From: Meiothermus sp. QL-1
Lineage (GTDB): Bacteria; Deinococcota; Deinococci; Deinococcales; Thermaceae
Direction of reading: 5' to 3'
NCBI RefSeq assembly: GCF_003351145.1
Contig: NZ_QQSV01000004.1
Coordinates: forward strand, 1 to 64,000
DNA: 64,000 nucleotides
Below the pieces are notes generated by a model. The model saw only the letters and a program-made list of their open reading frames with translations, was not told the origin of the DNA and did not search any database. The position numbers and the translations under genes are program-made. Every line of letters begins with the position of its first letter. Position 1 is the first letter of the stretch. This document shows, in pieces, positions 50,868 through 58,928 of the stretch.

Positions 50868-52457
50868 CTAGCCCAGAAGCCCGGCCCAGTCGGTGGGGGG
50901 CCTGGGCTCGGCGTACCCGGTGTCCATCTGGGCGAGCTGGAGCCGGCCCGAGTACTCCTCGTTCACCGCCTGCCAGTAGGTGTACTCCTCAATCACCCAG
51001 ATGCCGCTCTCGCGCGCGCCGTTGCCGCTGGCGCGGATGCCGCCGAAGGGCAGGTGGGCCTCGGCCCCCACGGTGGAGTTGTTGATGCTGGTCATGCCGG
51101 CCTTGATCTCGGTCTTGAAGCGGTAGGCCCAGTCCCGCCGCTGGGTGTAGACCGCGCTGGAGAGGCCGTAGGGGTGGGCGTTGGCCGCCTCGATGGCCTC
51201 GTCGAGGCCCTCCACCCGCACCAGGTTGACGGTGGGGCCGAAGATTTCCTGCTCGAACTGGCGCATGCCGGGCCGGGCCTCCCAGACCGTGGGCCAGCCG
51301 AAGAGCCCGGCCTCGGGGTCGCCCCTGAAGTGGGGGTAGGGCCGGGCGCGGGTGATCTGGCCCTGGCCAAATAGGAGGCAGGCCCCGTCCTGCTGGCCCC
51401 AGGTGTAGTGCTCGAGCCAGCGCTCGAAAAGCCGGGCGTTGATGAAAGGCCCATAGGTGACCTCGGGGTGCTCGAAGGGGTTGCCCACCACCGTGGCCTC
51501 GGTCCGCTCCAGGAAGCGCTTTTTGAACTCATCGTAGATGGGGGCCTCCACGATGATGTTGCCCGCGCTGGTGCAGCGCTGGCCTCCGGTGGCGAAGGCG
51601 CTCCACCAGGCCCCCTCCACAGCCAGCTCGAGCTCGGCGTCCCTGAGCACCACCAAGGGGTTCTTGCCCCCCAGCTCTAAGGTGGGCCGTATCAGGTTGC
51701 GCCCCGCCACCTCCCCAATCCAGCGGCCCACCTGGGTGCTGCCGGTGAAGGCGAACTTGTTGAGCAGGCCCTCGTCCATCAACTCCACCAGCCACTGCCC
51801 GGTGGAGTCCTTGCCTCCGCCGAAGACCACGTTGATGACCCCTGGGGGAAGCCCGGCCTCCTCAAACAGCCTGACGAAAACATAGGAAAGCGCAGGGGAA
51901 TCGTCCGAGGGCTTCCAGACCACGGTGTTGCCGGCCAGCACCGCTGGAATCAGCTTCCAGGCCGGCACCGCGATGGGAAAGTTGCCCGCGGTGATCATGC
52001 CCACCACCCCCAAAGGCCGGCGGAAGGTGAAGAGCTCCTTGTAGCGCATCTCGCTGGGGACGGTCTGGCCATATAGCCGCCGCCCCTCCGAGGCGAAGAA
52101 GACCGCGGTGTCTATGGCCTCCTGCACATCGCCCCCCGCCTCCTTGAAGGTCTTGCCCACCTCCCGCACCATGAGCCGCACCAGCGTGGGTTTCTCCCGG
52201 GTCAGAATCTGGGCCAGGTTCTGCAGGACCCCGCCCCGCACCGGTGCAGGGGTGCGCGACCACTCGAGGAAGGCCTGCTGCGCGGCCCGGGCCGCCTTGC
52301 GCAGGGTCTCCTTGGTGCCCACGGGGAACCGGGCCACCAGGTCCTCCCGCTGGGCAGGGTTGCGGCGCTCCTCCACCGGCCCCTCGAAGACCTCCTCGCC
52401 CCCAATCAAGTGCCCTATCTCCAGCACGTTGCCGTACTTGCTCGGATGCACCCGCAT
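50868..52457 (-). CDS. NAD(P)-dependent aldehyde dehydrogenase
   Basis: 529 residues, full ALDH fold. AGNFPIAVPAWKLIPAVLAGNTVVWKPSDDSP (cofactor site), FTGSTQVGRWIGEVAG, LELGGKNPLVV (general base Glu) and FATGGQRCTSAGN (catalytic Cys) are present. The C-terminal NNSTVGAEAHLPFGGIRASGNGARE is close to ALDH7-type enzymes, but substrate is not assigned. Ten bases separate its stop from the lipoprotein ATG. Monocistronic start with CoaD upstream. Confidence 0.92.
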   Translation of the reverse strand: MRVHPSKYGNVLEIGHLIGGEEVFEGPVEERRNPAQREDLVARFPVGTKETLRKAARAAQQAFLEWSRTPAPVRGGVLQNLAQILTREKPTLVRLMVREVGKTFKEAGGDVQEAIDTAVFFASEGRRLYGQTVPSEMRYKELFTFRRPLGVVGMITAGNFPIAVPAWKLIPAVLAGNTVVWKPSDDSPALSYVFVRLFEEAGLPPGVINVVFGGGKDSTGQWLVELMDEGLLNKFAFTGSTQVGRWIGEVAGRNLIRPTLELGGKNPLVVLRDAELELAVEGAWWSAFATGGQRCTSAGNIIVEAPIYDEFKKRFLERTEATVVGNPFEHPEVTYGPFINARLFERWLEHYTWGQQDGACLLFGQGQITRARPYPHFRGDPEAGLFGWPTVWEARPGMRQFEQEIFGPTVNLVRVEGLDEAIEAANAHPYGLSSAVYTQRRDWAYRFKTEIKAGMTSINNSTVGAEAHLPFGGIRASGNGARESGIWVIEEYTYWQAVNEEYSGRLQLAQMDTGYAEPRPPTDWAGLLG

Positions 52458-52469
52458 GCGCCCTCCGAA

Positions 52470-53018
<549 letters not shown>

Positions 53019-53534
53019 CTAGCCCTCCACAATGGTAAGGGCGTTGCGGCCGTAAACCCGCCGCTCGCCCTGGGGCAGCACCAGCTCGCTGGGGTGCTGA
53101 AGGATGTAAAGCCCCCCCACCTCCACCAGCCCCGACTGCAACAACCGCTCGAAGTCCTGCCGCAGGTCGTGAGGGTAGGGCGGGGCCATGAAGGCCACGG
53201 TGAAACGCAGGCCCCTGTGCCGGGCCTCCTCCAAATAGCGCTCCACCGGTTTTGCCTCGAGGCGCACGCGCAGCCGGGCCTTGCGGGCATTCTCGCGGAT
53301 GCAGGCGACGGCCTCGGGGTCCTTCTCCACCAGCACCACCTCGAAGCCCTCCGAGGCTGCCTCCAACCCCACCGCCCCGCTGCCAGCGTAGAGGTCCAGG
53401 AAGCGCCCCTGCCTCGGGTAGCGGTAGCGCAGGTAGTCGAACAGGGCCTTGCGCAGCCGGACCGGGCTGGGCCGGGCCGAGGCGGGCACCCGCAGGGACA
53501 CCCCACGGGCCGTACCACCCAGGATGCGCAGCAT
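53019..53534 (-). CDS. rsmD: 16S rRNA (guanine966-N2)-methyltransferase RsmD
   Basis: 171 residues from the ATG at 53534 (MLRILGGTARG). The SAM-binding loop FLDLYAGSGAVGLEAASEG near residue 45 and SPVRLRKALFDYLRYRY near 25 are RsmD features. Where RsmD and other amino-methyltransferases carry (D/N)PPY, this protein reads AFMAPPYP (near 116), so the usual acidic or amide residue is Ala. It is otherwise complete and sits next to coaD as in many bacteria. Confidence 0.9.
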   Translation of the reverse strand: MLRILGGTARGVSLRVPASARPSPVRLRKALFDYLRYRYPRQGRFLDLYAGSGAVGLEAASEGFEVVLVEKDPEAVACIRENARKARLRVRLEAKPVERYLEEARHRGLRFTVAFMAPPYPHDLRQDFERLLQSGLVEVGGLYILQHPSELVLPQGERRVYGRNALTIVEG

Positions 53535-53550
53535 CGCCTGACCCCCGACC

Positions 53551-53940
53551 TCAGAGCCTGGGCACCTGGGTGGGGATTTGGACCACGCTCGGATTGCGGA
53601 ACCAGATCTGGCAGGCGGCCTCGCGGCGGGAGGTGGGCACGCGCACGCTAAAACGGCTGCTCTCCCCCGGGGGCAGGCTGCCCCTGGCGATGGGGGCCGA
53701 GTTGGTACCGTAAACCTGTTGAGGGGAAACCCCACCCAACCTATCCAGGCCCCCCTCCACCACCCGCAGGTGGACCCGAATCCCCTGCAGGGTGCGGCCC
53801 GCGGTATTCTCTACCACCCCCTGGGCCACCCAGGCCCCGCCGGTATAGGTGCAGCTCCAGCTCGTGACCCGCAGCTTGTAGGCCCCTTGGGCCAATCCAA
53901 AGCCCAGCGAAAGCAAAACTATGGGGAAAAGGCGCTTCAT
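53551..53940 (-). CDS. Small secreted protein, FxLYD-like
   Basis: 129 residues from the ATG at 53940; MKRLFPIVLLSLGFGLAQG is a signal peptide, which decides the start over an upstream in-frame alternative. The mature domain VAQGVVENTAGRTLQGIRVHLRVVEGG and ARGSLPPGESSRFSVRVP resembles the FxLYD beta-sandwich found in cell-surface proteins. Two Cys may pair. Function unknown. It reads towards rsmD 16 bases away. Confidence 0.7.
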   Translation of the reverse strand: MKRLFPIVLLSLGFGLAQGAYKLRVTSWSCTYTGGAWVAQGVVENTAGRTLQGIRVHLRVVEGGLDRLGGVSPQQVYGTNSAPIARGSLPPGESSRFSVRVPTSRREAACQIWFRNPSVVQIPTQVPRL

Positions 53941-53967
53941 AGCCGGAGTATAAACCCAGAGCGCCAT

Positions 53968-53998
53968 TTGACAGCCGCACCCTGGGGTCACTTAGCAT
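53968..53998 (+). promoter_or_regulatory. Promoter of the racemase operon, leaderless type
   Basis: TTGACA (53968-53973 by position of the motif), ten bases, GGGGTCACTTA (53984-53994) and TAGCAT (53993-53998), six bases before the ATG at 54005. No ribosome-binding site is seen. The arrangement repeats that of the tRNA-Arg promoter at 24207. Confidence 0.6.
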
Positions 53999-54004
53999 AC
54001 AGCC

Positions 54005-55120
54005 ATGAAAATTGAGGCGGCCGAGCTAAGGCTCATCTCCCTCCCCCTCAAGTTCCGCTTCGAGACCTCGTTTGGGGTGCAGACCGAACGGCACATCATC
54101 GTGCTCACCCTCTTTGGCGAGGGGCTGGAGGGCTACGCCGAGACGGTGATGGAGTACATCCCCCACTACCGCGAGGAAAGCCTCTACGGGGCCTGGGACC
54201 TCCTGGAAAAACTGCTGCTGCCCAGGGTGCTGGGGCGGGACTTCGCCAACCCCGAGCTTCTGTGGCGCGAGATGACGGGCTTCCGGGGCAACCGCATGGC
54301 CAAGGCCGCCCTCGAGATGGCCTTCTGGGACCTGTGGTGCAAGGCCCTGGGCCTGCCTTTGTGGCAGGTCCTGGGCGGGGTGCGGCGCGAGATTCCGGTG
54401 GGCATCAGCCTGGGGATTGAGCCCAGCCTGGAGGCCACCCTGGACAAGGTGGCCCAGGCCCTGGCCCAGGGGTACAAACGCGTCAAGCTCAAGATCAAGC
54501 CCGGGTGGGACGTAAAACCGGTGCTGGCGGTGCGGGAGGCCTTCCCCGAGGCCAACCTCACCGTGGACGCCAACTCGGCCTATAGCCTGGCCGACATCCC
54601 GGTCTTCCGCGCCCTGGATGCGGCCCGGCTCGACTACATCGAGCAACCCCTGGCCTACGACGACCTGGTCGACCACGCCAGGCTCCAGGCCCAGATCGCC
54701 ACCGCCCTCTGCCTGGACGAGTCCATCACCTCCCCCGAGGACGCCCGCAAGGCCCTGGGCATGGGCGCCGGGCGGGTCATCAACCTCAAGCCCGCGCGGG
54801 TGGGGGGAATCCTGCAAGGCCGCAAGGTGCACGATATCGCCGAAAGCCACGGCCTGCCGGTCTGGATGGGGGGCATGCTGGAAGCGGGAATCGGAAGGGC
54901 CGCCAACATCCACGTGGCCACCCTGCCCATGTTCGTGAAGCCCGGGGACACCTCGAGCGCCAGCCGCTACTGGCAGGAGGACATCATCGAGGAGGCCCTG
55001 GAGGCTAAGGAAGGCCTGATGCCTGTGCCGCAGGGGCCGGGGCTGGGGGTGCACCTGAAGCGGGACTTCCTGGAGAAGATTACCCACAAGTCGGCCTACC
55101 TGACCCCAGGCCACGCCTAG
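54005..55120 (+). CDS. o-Succinylbenzoate synthase / N-succinylamino acid racemase (enolase superfamily)
   Basis: 371 residues. [13 protein letters not shown] holds the catalytic Lys (KxK), [11 protein letters not shown] the first metal Asp, [11 protein letters not shown] the Glu, [13 protein letters not shown] the third metal ligand and [14 protein letters not shown] the second catalytic Lys. Such enzymes do MenC chemistry, N-succinylamino acid racemisation, or both. The adjacent GNAT gene favours the racemase role, because known D-to-L conversion pathways pair this enzyme with a GNAT succinyltransferase. C-terminal end extends past the barrel ([13 protein letters not shown]). Confidence 0.9.
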   Translation: MKIEAAELRLISLPLKFRFETSFGVQTERHIIVLTLFGEGLEGYAETVMEYIPHYREESLYGAWDLLEKLLLPRVLGRDFANPELLWREMTGFRGNRMAKAALEMAFWDLWCKALGLPLWQVLGGVRREIPVGISLGIEPSLEATLDKVAQALAQGYKRVKLKIKPGWDVKPVLAVREAFPEANLTVDANSAYSLADIPVFRALDAARLDYIEQPLAYDDLVDHARLQAQIATALCLDESITSPEDARKALGMGAGRVINLKPARVGGILQGRKVHDIAESHGLPVWMGGMLEAGIGRAANIHVATLPMFVKPGDTSSASRYWQEDIIEEALEAKEGLMPVPQGPGLGVHLKRDFLEKITHKSAYLTPGHA

Positions 55121-55126
55121 TCCGCC

Positions 55127-55912
55127 ATGCTAGAGGTCCTCATCCGCGAGATGCACGAACCCGAGGAGGTGCTGGAAATCCCACGGCTGGAGCGGGCCAT
55201 CTGGAACGACCCCGGCGAGACCATCCGCCCGGGCACCCTGCTGGCCCTGCTGCACGAGGGCGGCCTGCTGGCCGGGGCCTTTTACCGCGGAGAGCTGGTG
55301 GGGTTCGTCTTCGGCTTCCCCACCCACCGCCCCACCGACCATCACTCCCACATGGCCGGGGTGCTGCCGGCCTACCAGCACCTGGGCATCGGCTACCAGC
55401 TCAAGCGCTTCCAGCGCGACTGGGCCCTATCGCGGGGGTATGAGCGGGTGGTCTGGACCTTTGACCCCCTGCGCGGTCTGAACGCGCACTTCAACCTGCG
55501 CAAGTTGGGGGCCACCTTCCAGCGCTACATCCCCAACTGCTACGGCCCCATGGGGGGGCTCAACGCCGGGGCCCCTTCCGACCGGGCCTACGCGGTCTGG
55601 GAGTTGAAGAGCCCCCGGGTGCTGGCCCGGCTCTACGCCCCCCCGCCCCCGCCGGACACAGAGGGCCTGCCCCTGGCCAACCGAGTGGAGGGCGAGGCGC
55701 CGCAGGAGGCCCGGCTTGGCCTGGAGGCACCGCGCATCCTGGTGCAAATCCCCGAGGACTGGGGGGGCATCCTGCAGCGCGACCCCGGCCTGGCCCTGGC
55801 CTGGCGGGAGCACAGCCGGGAGGTCTTCGGCCACTACCTCGCCCGGGGCTACCGGGCCGTGGAGTTCGTGCGGGGGCCCAACCGCTACCTGCTCGAGCGG
55901 GAGGGAACTTGA
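55127..55912 (+). CDS. GNAT-family acyltransferase (COG3375 type)
   Basis: 261 residues. VGFVFGFPTHRPTDHHSHMAGVLPAYQHLGIGYQLKRFQRDWALSRGY contains the acyl-CoA-binding QxxGxG-type segment (QHLGIGYQ), and WTFDPLRGLNAHFNLRKLGATFQRYIPNCYG is the COG3375 signature. Its likely role is N-acylation of an amino acid with succinyl-CoA or another acyl-CoA, in tandem with the racemase six bases upstream. It overlaps the following gene. Confidence 0.82.
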   Translation: MLEVLIREMHEPEEVLEIPRLERAIWNDPGETIRPGTLLALLHEGGLLAGAFYRGELVGFVFGFPTHRPTDHHSHMAGVLPAYQHLGIGYQLKRFQRDWALSRGYERVVWTFDPLRGLNAHFNLRKLGATFQRYIPNCYGPMGGLNAGAPSDRAYAVWELKSPRVLARLYAPPPPPDTEGLPLANRVEGEAPQEARLGLEAPRILVQIPEDWGGILQRDPGLALAWREHSREVFGHYLARGYRAVEFVRGPNRYLLEREGT

Positions 55913-57000
55913 GCGAGATCTGGACCGCCGAGGTGGTCTACACCGGCTTCGGCACCCCCATGCGGCAGGGCGGCCTGCTGGTGCGGGCAGGCCAGGTGGC
56001 AGCAGCGGGTCCGCTGGACGAGCTAAGGGCGCGGTACCCCGAGGCGCCGGTGATCCCGAAGGGCCGGGCCCTGAGCCCCAGGGTGGCAAACGCCCACACC
56101 CACCTGGACCTGTCCACCCTGTCCTGTTTTCAGGGCTCCTACACCGCCTTCATCCGCTACGTGGTGGCCCACCGCGCCGAGCGGACCCCCCGCGCGGTGG
56201 AAAAGGGCCTGGCAGAGCTGGTGGGGCTTGGGGTAGGGGCTTTCGGCGACATCGCCTACCGGCCCGAAGTTGTCGACTGGCTGGTGGAGCATAGCCCCCT
56301 GCCGGGGGTGGTCTACCTCGAGGTCATCCACCGCGACCCCCGGGAGGCGGAAGCGGTGGCCACCCGCCTGATGCGGCGCCTGGAGGGATGGCGAAAGGGC
56401 CGCCTGCGGGTGGGCCTGGCCCCCCACACCCCCTTCAACGTGAGCGGGCCCCTGCTGCAAAAACTGGCCCGCCTGGCCCGCCAGGAGGGCTTTCCCCTGC
56501 AGATGCATGTGGCCGAAAGCCCAGAGGAAGTTGAGTTGATGACCCGGGGAAGCGGCCCTTTGCAGAAGGTCGCTCGGGCCCTGGGCCTGCCCCCTTACCC
56601 CAGGGTGGGCCTCACCCCCGTGCGCTACCTGGCCGAGCTCGGGGTGCTGGGCCCCCACCTGACCATCGTCCATGGGGTGCAGGTGGACGAGGAAGAGGTG
56701 CGGATGCTGGCCCAGTCGGGCACCCGGGTGGTGGCCTGCCCCCGCAGCAACGCGGCCCTGGGCTGCGGCGCGTTTCCCTGGAGGCTGTACCTAAGACACG
56801 GCGTCGAAGTGGCCCTTGGCACCGACTCCCGCGCCAGCAGCCCCGACCTGGATGTGCGCAACGAGGCCCTCTTTCTTTGGGAACAGGTGGACCCCCGGAT
56901 ACTGGTGCGGGCCGCCGTGCGGGGCGGCTACCGGGTGCTGGGCCTCGAGCCCCCCCGCCTCACCCGCGGAAGCCCGGTTTCCCAGGTACAATCCTGGTGA
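55909..57000 (+). CDS. Metal-dependent amidohydrolase/deaminase (cytosine deaminase-like)
   Basis: 363 residues from a TTG start that overlaps the GNAT stop. ANAHTHLDLSTLS (HxH), QMHVAESPEEVELM (His), TIVHGVQVDEEEVRML (His) and VALGTDSRASSPDLDVRNEALFL (Asp) form the metal site of the nucleoside/base deaminase branch, which includes adenosine, guanine, SAH and aminofutalosine deaminases. The last is a real possibility given menaquinone biosynthesis in Thermales, but the substrate is unproven. Ends 18 bases before the ClC gene. Confidence 0.8.
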   Translation: MSEIWTAEVVYTGFGTPMRQGGLLVRAGQVAAAGPLDELRARYPEAPVIPKGRALSPRVANAHTHLDLSTLSCFQGSYTAFIRYVVAHRAERTPRAVEKGLAELVGLGVGAFGDIAYRPEVVDWLVEHSPLPGVVYLEVIHRDPREAEAVATRLMRRLEGWRKGRLRVGLAPHTPFNVSGPLLQKLARLARQEGFPLQMHVAESPEEVELMTRGSGPLQKVARALGLPPYPRVGLTPVRYLAELGVLGPHLTIVHGVQVDEEEVRMLAQSGTRVVACPRSNAALGCGAFPWRLYLRHGVEVALGTDSRASSPDLDVRNEALFLWEQVDPRILVRAAVRGGYRVLGLEPPRLTRGSPVSQVQSW

Positions 57001-57018
57001 CCGGCGGACCGGTTTTTT

Positions 57019-58347
57019 ATGCAGGTCGGCGCACTCATCCTCTACAGCGCGTTCGTAGGTGCCCTCACCGGGGTCTTCGCCGCCGGCTTCGTTTTCCTGT
57101 TGGGGATTTTCGCCCACTACCTGATGGGGGAAGTCCTGGGCTACCTCCCCCCGGGCCTGCCGGGGGAGGGGGGGCTCATGCAGGTCTTCCGGGGGCCCGC
57201 CTACGCGGGGCTGGCCCTTCTCCTGCCGGTGGTCTTCGCCGCCTCCAGCTACCTGGGCTCGGGCCGGGGGCTGGGCTGGCTTCTGGCCGCCTACCGCAGC
57301 GGCCAGGCGGTGCGCGCGGGCGAGTACTTCCGCGGCATCTTCGGCGCTTTGGTCCAGCTTGGGGCCGGCTCGCCCATGGGGCGGGAAGGACCCATGGCCG
57401 CTCTGGGGCTTTGGGTGGGCAGCGCCCTCGGTCGGCGCATCCCTTTGGGAGAGGCCAGCCGCTTCCTCCCCTTCGCCGGCATGGCCGCAGGCTTTGCCGC
57501 CGCCTTTCACGCCCCCATGGCCGGGGCCCTGCTGGCCAGCGAGATCGTCTACCGCGGCCTGGCTTTGGAAGTGGGGGCGCTGGCCCCGGCGCTCATCGGC
57601 GCGCTGGCCGGCTTCACCGTCTACGGCCTTTTCCACGGCTACGGCCCCCTGCTGGAGCTCACGCCCGGGCCCCTTGCCTGGCCCCAGCTCCTCTTCGGCC
57701 TGATCACCGGACTGGTCTGCGCCGGGGTGGGCACGCTCTGGCTCGAGGGCGAACGCCTCCTGCAGCGCCCCTTGCGCCGGCTTGGCTTCGGGGTGCGCCA
57801 CGCCCTGTTCGGGGCTGTGCTGGGGCTGGCCCTCTTGCTGCTGCCCGAGGCCCTGGGCAGCGGCCTGCCCTGGGTCCAGCTCGGCACCTCGCCCATCCTC
57901 ACCCTGCCCTTTCTGGGGGCACTTTTCCTGGCCCAGCTCGCCCTGCTGATTCTGGCCGGCGGGGTGCGGGCCTACGGCGGCCAGCTCACCCCGGCCCTGG
58001 CCCTGGGGGGGCTCAGCGGGCTGATCCTGGCCCAGCTCTTAGGCCAGGCCCTCCCCCCCATCGCCCCGCCCCCCGAGACCGCGGCCCTGGTGGGGATGGC
58101 CGCCATGCTGGCCGGGGTGGCCCGGGCCCCCTTCGCCGCGGTGGTCCTGGCAGGGGAGATGGGTGGGTACGGCCTGCTGCCTTTGGGCCTGGCCGCAGCC
58201 TTCTCCGCCTACGCCTTTACCAGCCCCCGGGGCAGCCTGGAGATGGAGGCTAGCCCAAATAGGGGTGCGCCAGAGGGCTCTCGCCCTGGAAGCGCTCCGC
58301 AAACCGCACCCCGGCCTCAGCCCCCAGCCTCGAGCGACCCGCCCTGA
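57019..58347 (+). CDS. ClC-family chloride channel/antiporter
   Basis: 442 residues, about ten hydrophobic segments. GSPMGREGPMAALG near residue 117 is the selectivity motif GxxxGREGP; the position after GREG-P fits the external gate Glu. Further motifs: MAAGFAAAFHAPMAGALLASEI, and GQLTPALALGGLSGLILAQLLGQ near 313. No CBS domains. The last 32 residues (ASPNRGAPEGSRPGSAPQTAPRPQPPASSDPP) are Pro/Ser-rich and are encoded by the strand opposite the PIG-L deacetylase gene, so the natural stop was probably lost. Confidence 0.93.
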   Translation: MQVGALILYSAFVGALTGVFAAGFVFLLGIFAHYLMGEVLGYLPPGLPGEGGLMQVFRGPAYAGLALLLPVVFAASSYLGSGRGLGWLLAAYRSGQAVRAGEYFRGIFGALVQLGAGSPMGREGPMAALGLWVGSALGRRIPLGEASRFLPFAGMAAGFAAAFHAPMAGALLASEIVYRGLALEVGALAPALIGALAGFTVYGLFHGYGPLLELTPGPLAWPQLLFGLITGLVCAGVGTLWLEGERLLQRPLRRLGFGVRHALFGAVLGLALLLLPEALGSGLPWVQLGTSPILTLPFLGALFLAQLALLILAGGVRAYGGQLTPALALGGLSGLILAQLLGQALPPIAPPPETAALVGMAAMLAGVARAPFAAVVLAGEMGGYGLLPLGLAAAFSAYAFTSPRGSLEMEASPNRGAPEGSRPGSAPQTAPRPQPPASSDPP

Positions 58348-58915
58348 ACTCCTCCAAAGAGTAGTTCCAGCGGTAGAAGCTCTGGTAAAAACTGAAGACC
58401 TGTTCGGCCACGGCCTGGCCCTCCTCGCCGATATCCACGTAAACCGCCGGTCGGGGTATATCGCTGCGGTAGTAATGCAAAAGCCGGATGGGCTCCCGGT
58501 GGGCAGCCCCCACCAGCTTGGGAATGCGGCAGAGCTTGAGGGCCGACAGGGTAGCCCAGTAGGTCGCCCGGTGGTCGGGGTGCACATCCTCGGGGTTCCA
58601 GGTCAGGACCACCTGGGGCTTCCAGGCCGCCACCACCCGGGCAATCGCCAGCGCCTCCTCCCGCCCCCCGGTAAGGCCGCAGTCGGGGAAATCCAGAAAA
58701 GCCCCCTCGGCCCCCACCATCTCGGCCACCCGCCTTCCGTGCCCTTCGCGCACCCGGGCCACCTCCTCAGGGGGCGCGTCGCCGAACTGGCTCGCCAGCT
58801 CGCCCCGGGTCAGCCAGAGGATCTTGACCGCATCCCCGCGCAAAGCGTGCTTGGCCAGCGTGCCACAGGCCCCTATCTCGTCGTCGGGATGAGCGAAAAC
58901 CGCAAGCAAACGCAC
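58250..58915 (-). CDS. PIG-L/LmbE family N-acetylglucosamine deacetylase-like protein
   Basis: 221 residues. MRLLAVFAHPDDEIGACGTLAKHALRG carries the zinc motif (A-H-P-D-D-E), and WNPEDVHPDHRATYWATLSAL supplies the third ligand. Members deacetylate GlcNAc-conjugates; in bacillithiol makers this is BshB, and Thermales produce bacillithiol-type thiols, so that is a candidate role. The last 98 bases overlap the ClC gene convergently. Next to it on the same strand is the ALDH16-type gene. Confidence 0.88.
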   Translation of the reverse strand: MRLLAVFAHPDDEIGACGTLAKHALRGDAVKILWLTRGELASQFGDAPPEEVARVREGHGRRVAEMVGAEGAFLDFPDCGLTGGREEALAIARVVAAWKPQVVLTWNPEDVHPDHRATYWATLSALKLCRIPKLVGAAHREPIRLLHYYRSDIPRPAVYVDIGEEGQAVAEQVFSFYQSFYRWNYSLEEFRAGRSRLGAEAGVRFAERFQGESPLAHPYLG

Positions 58916-58928
58916 CCCCCAAGTATAC

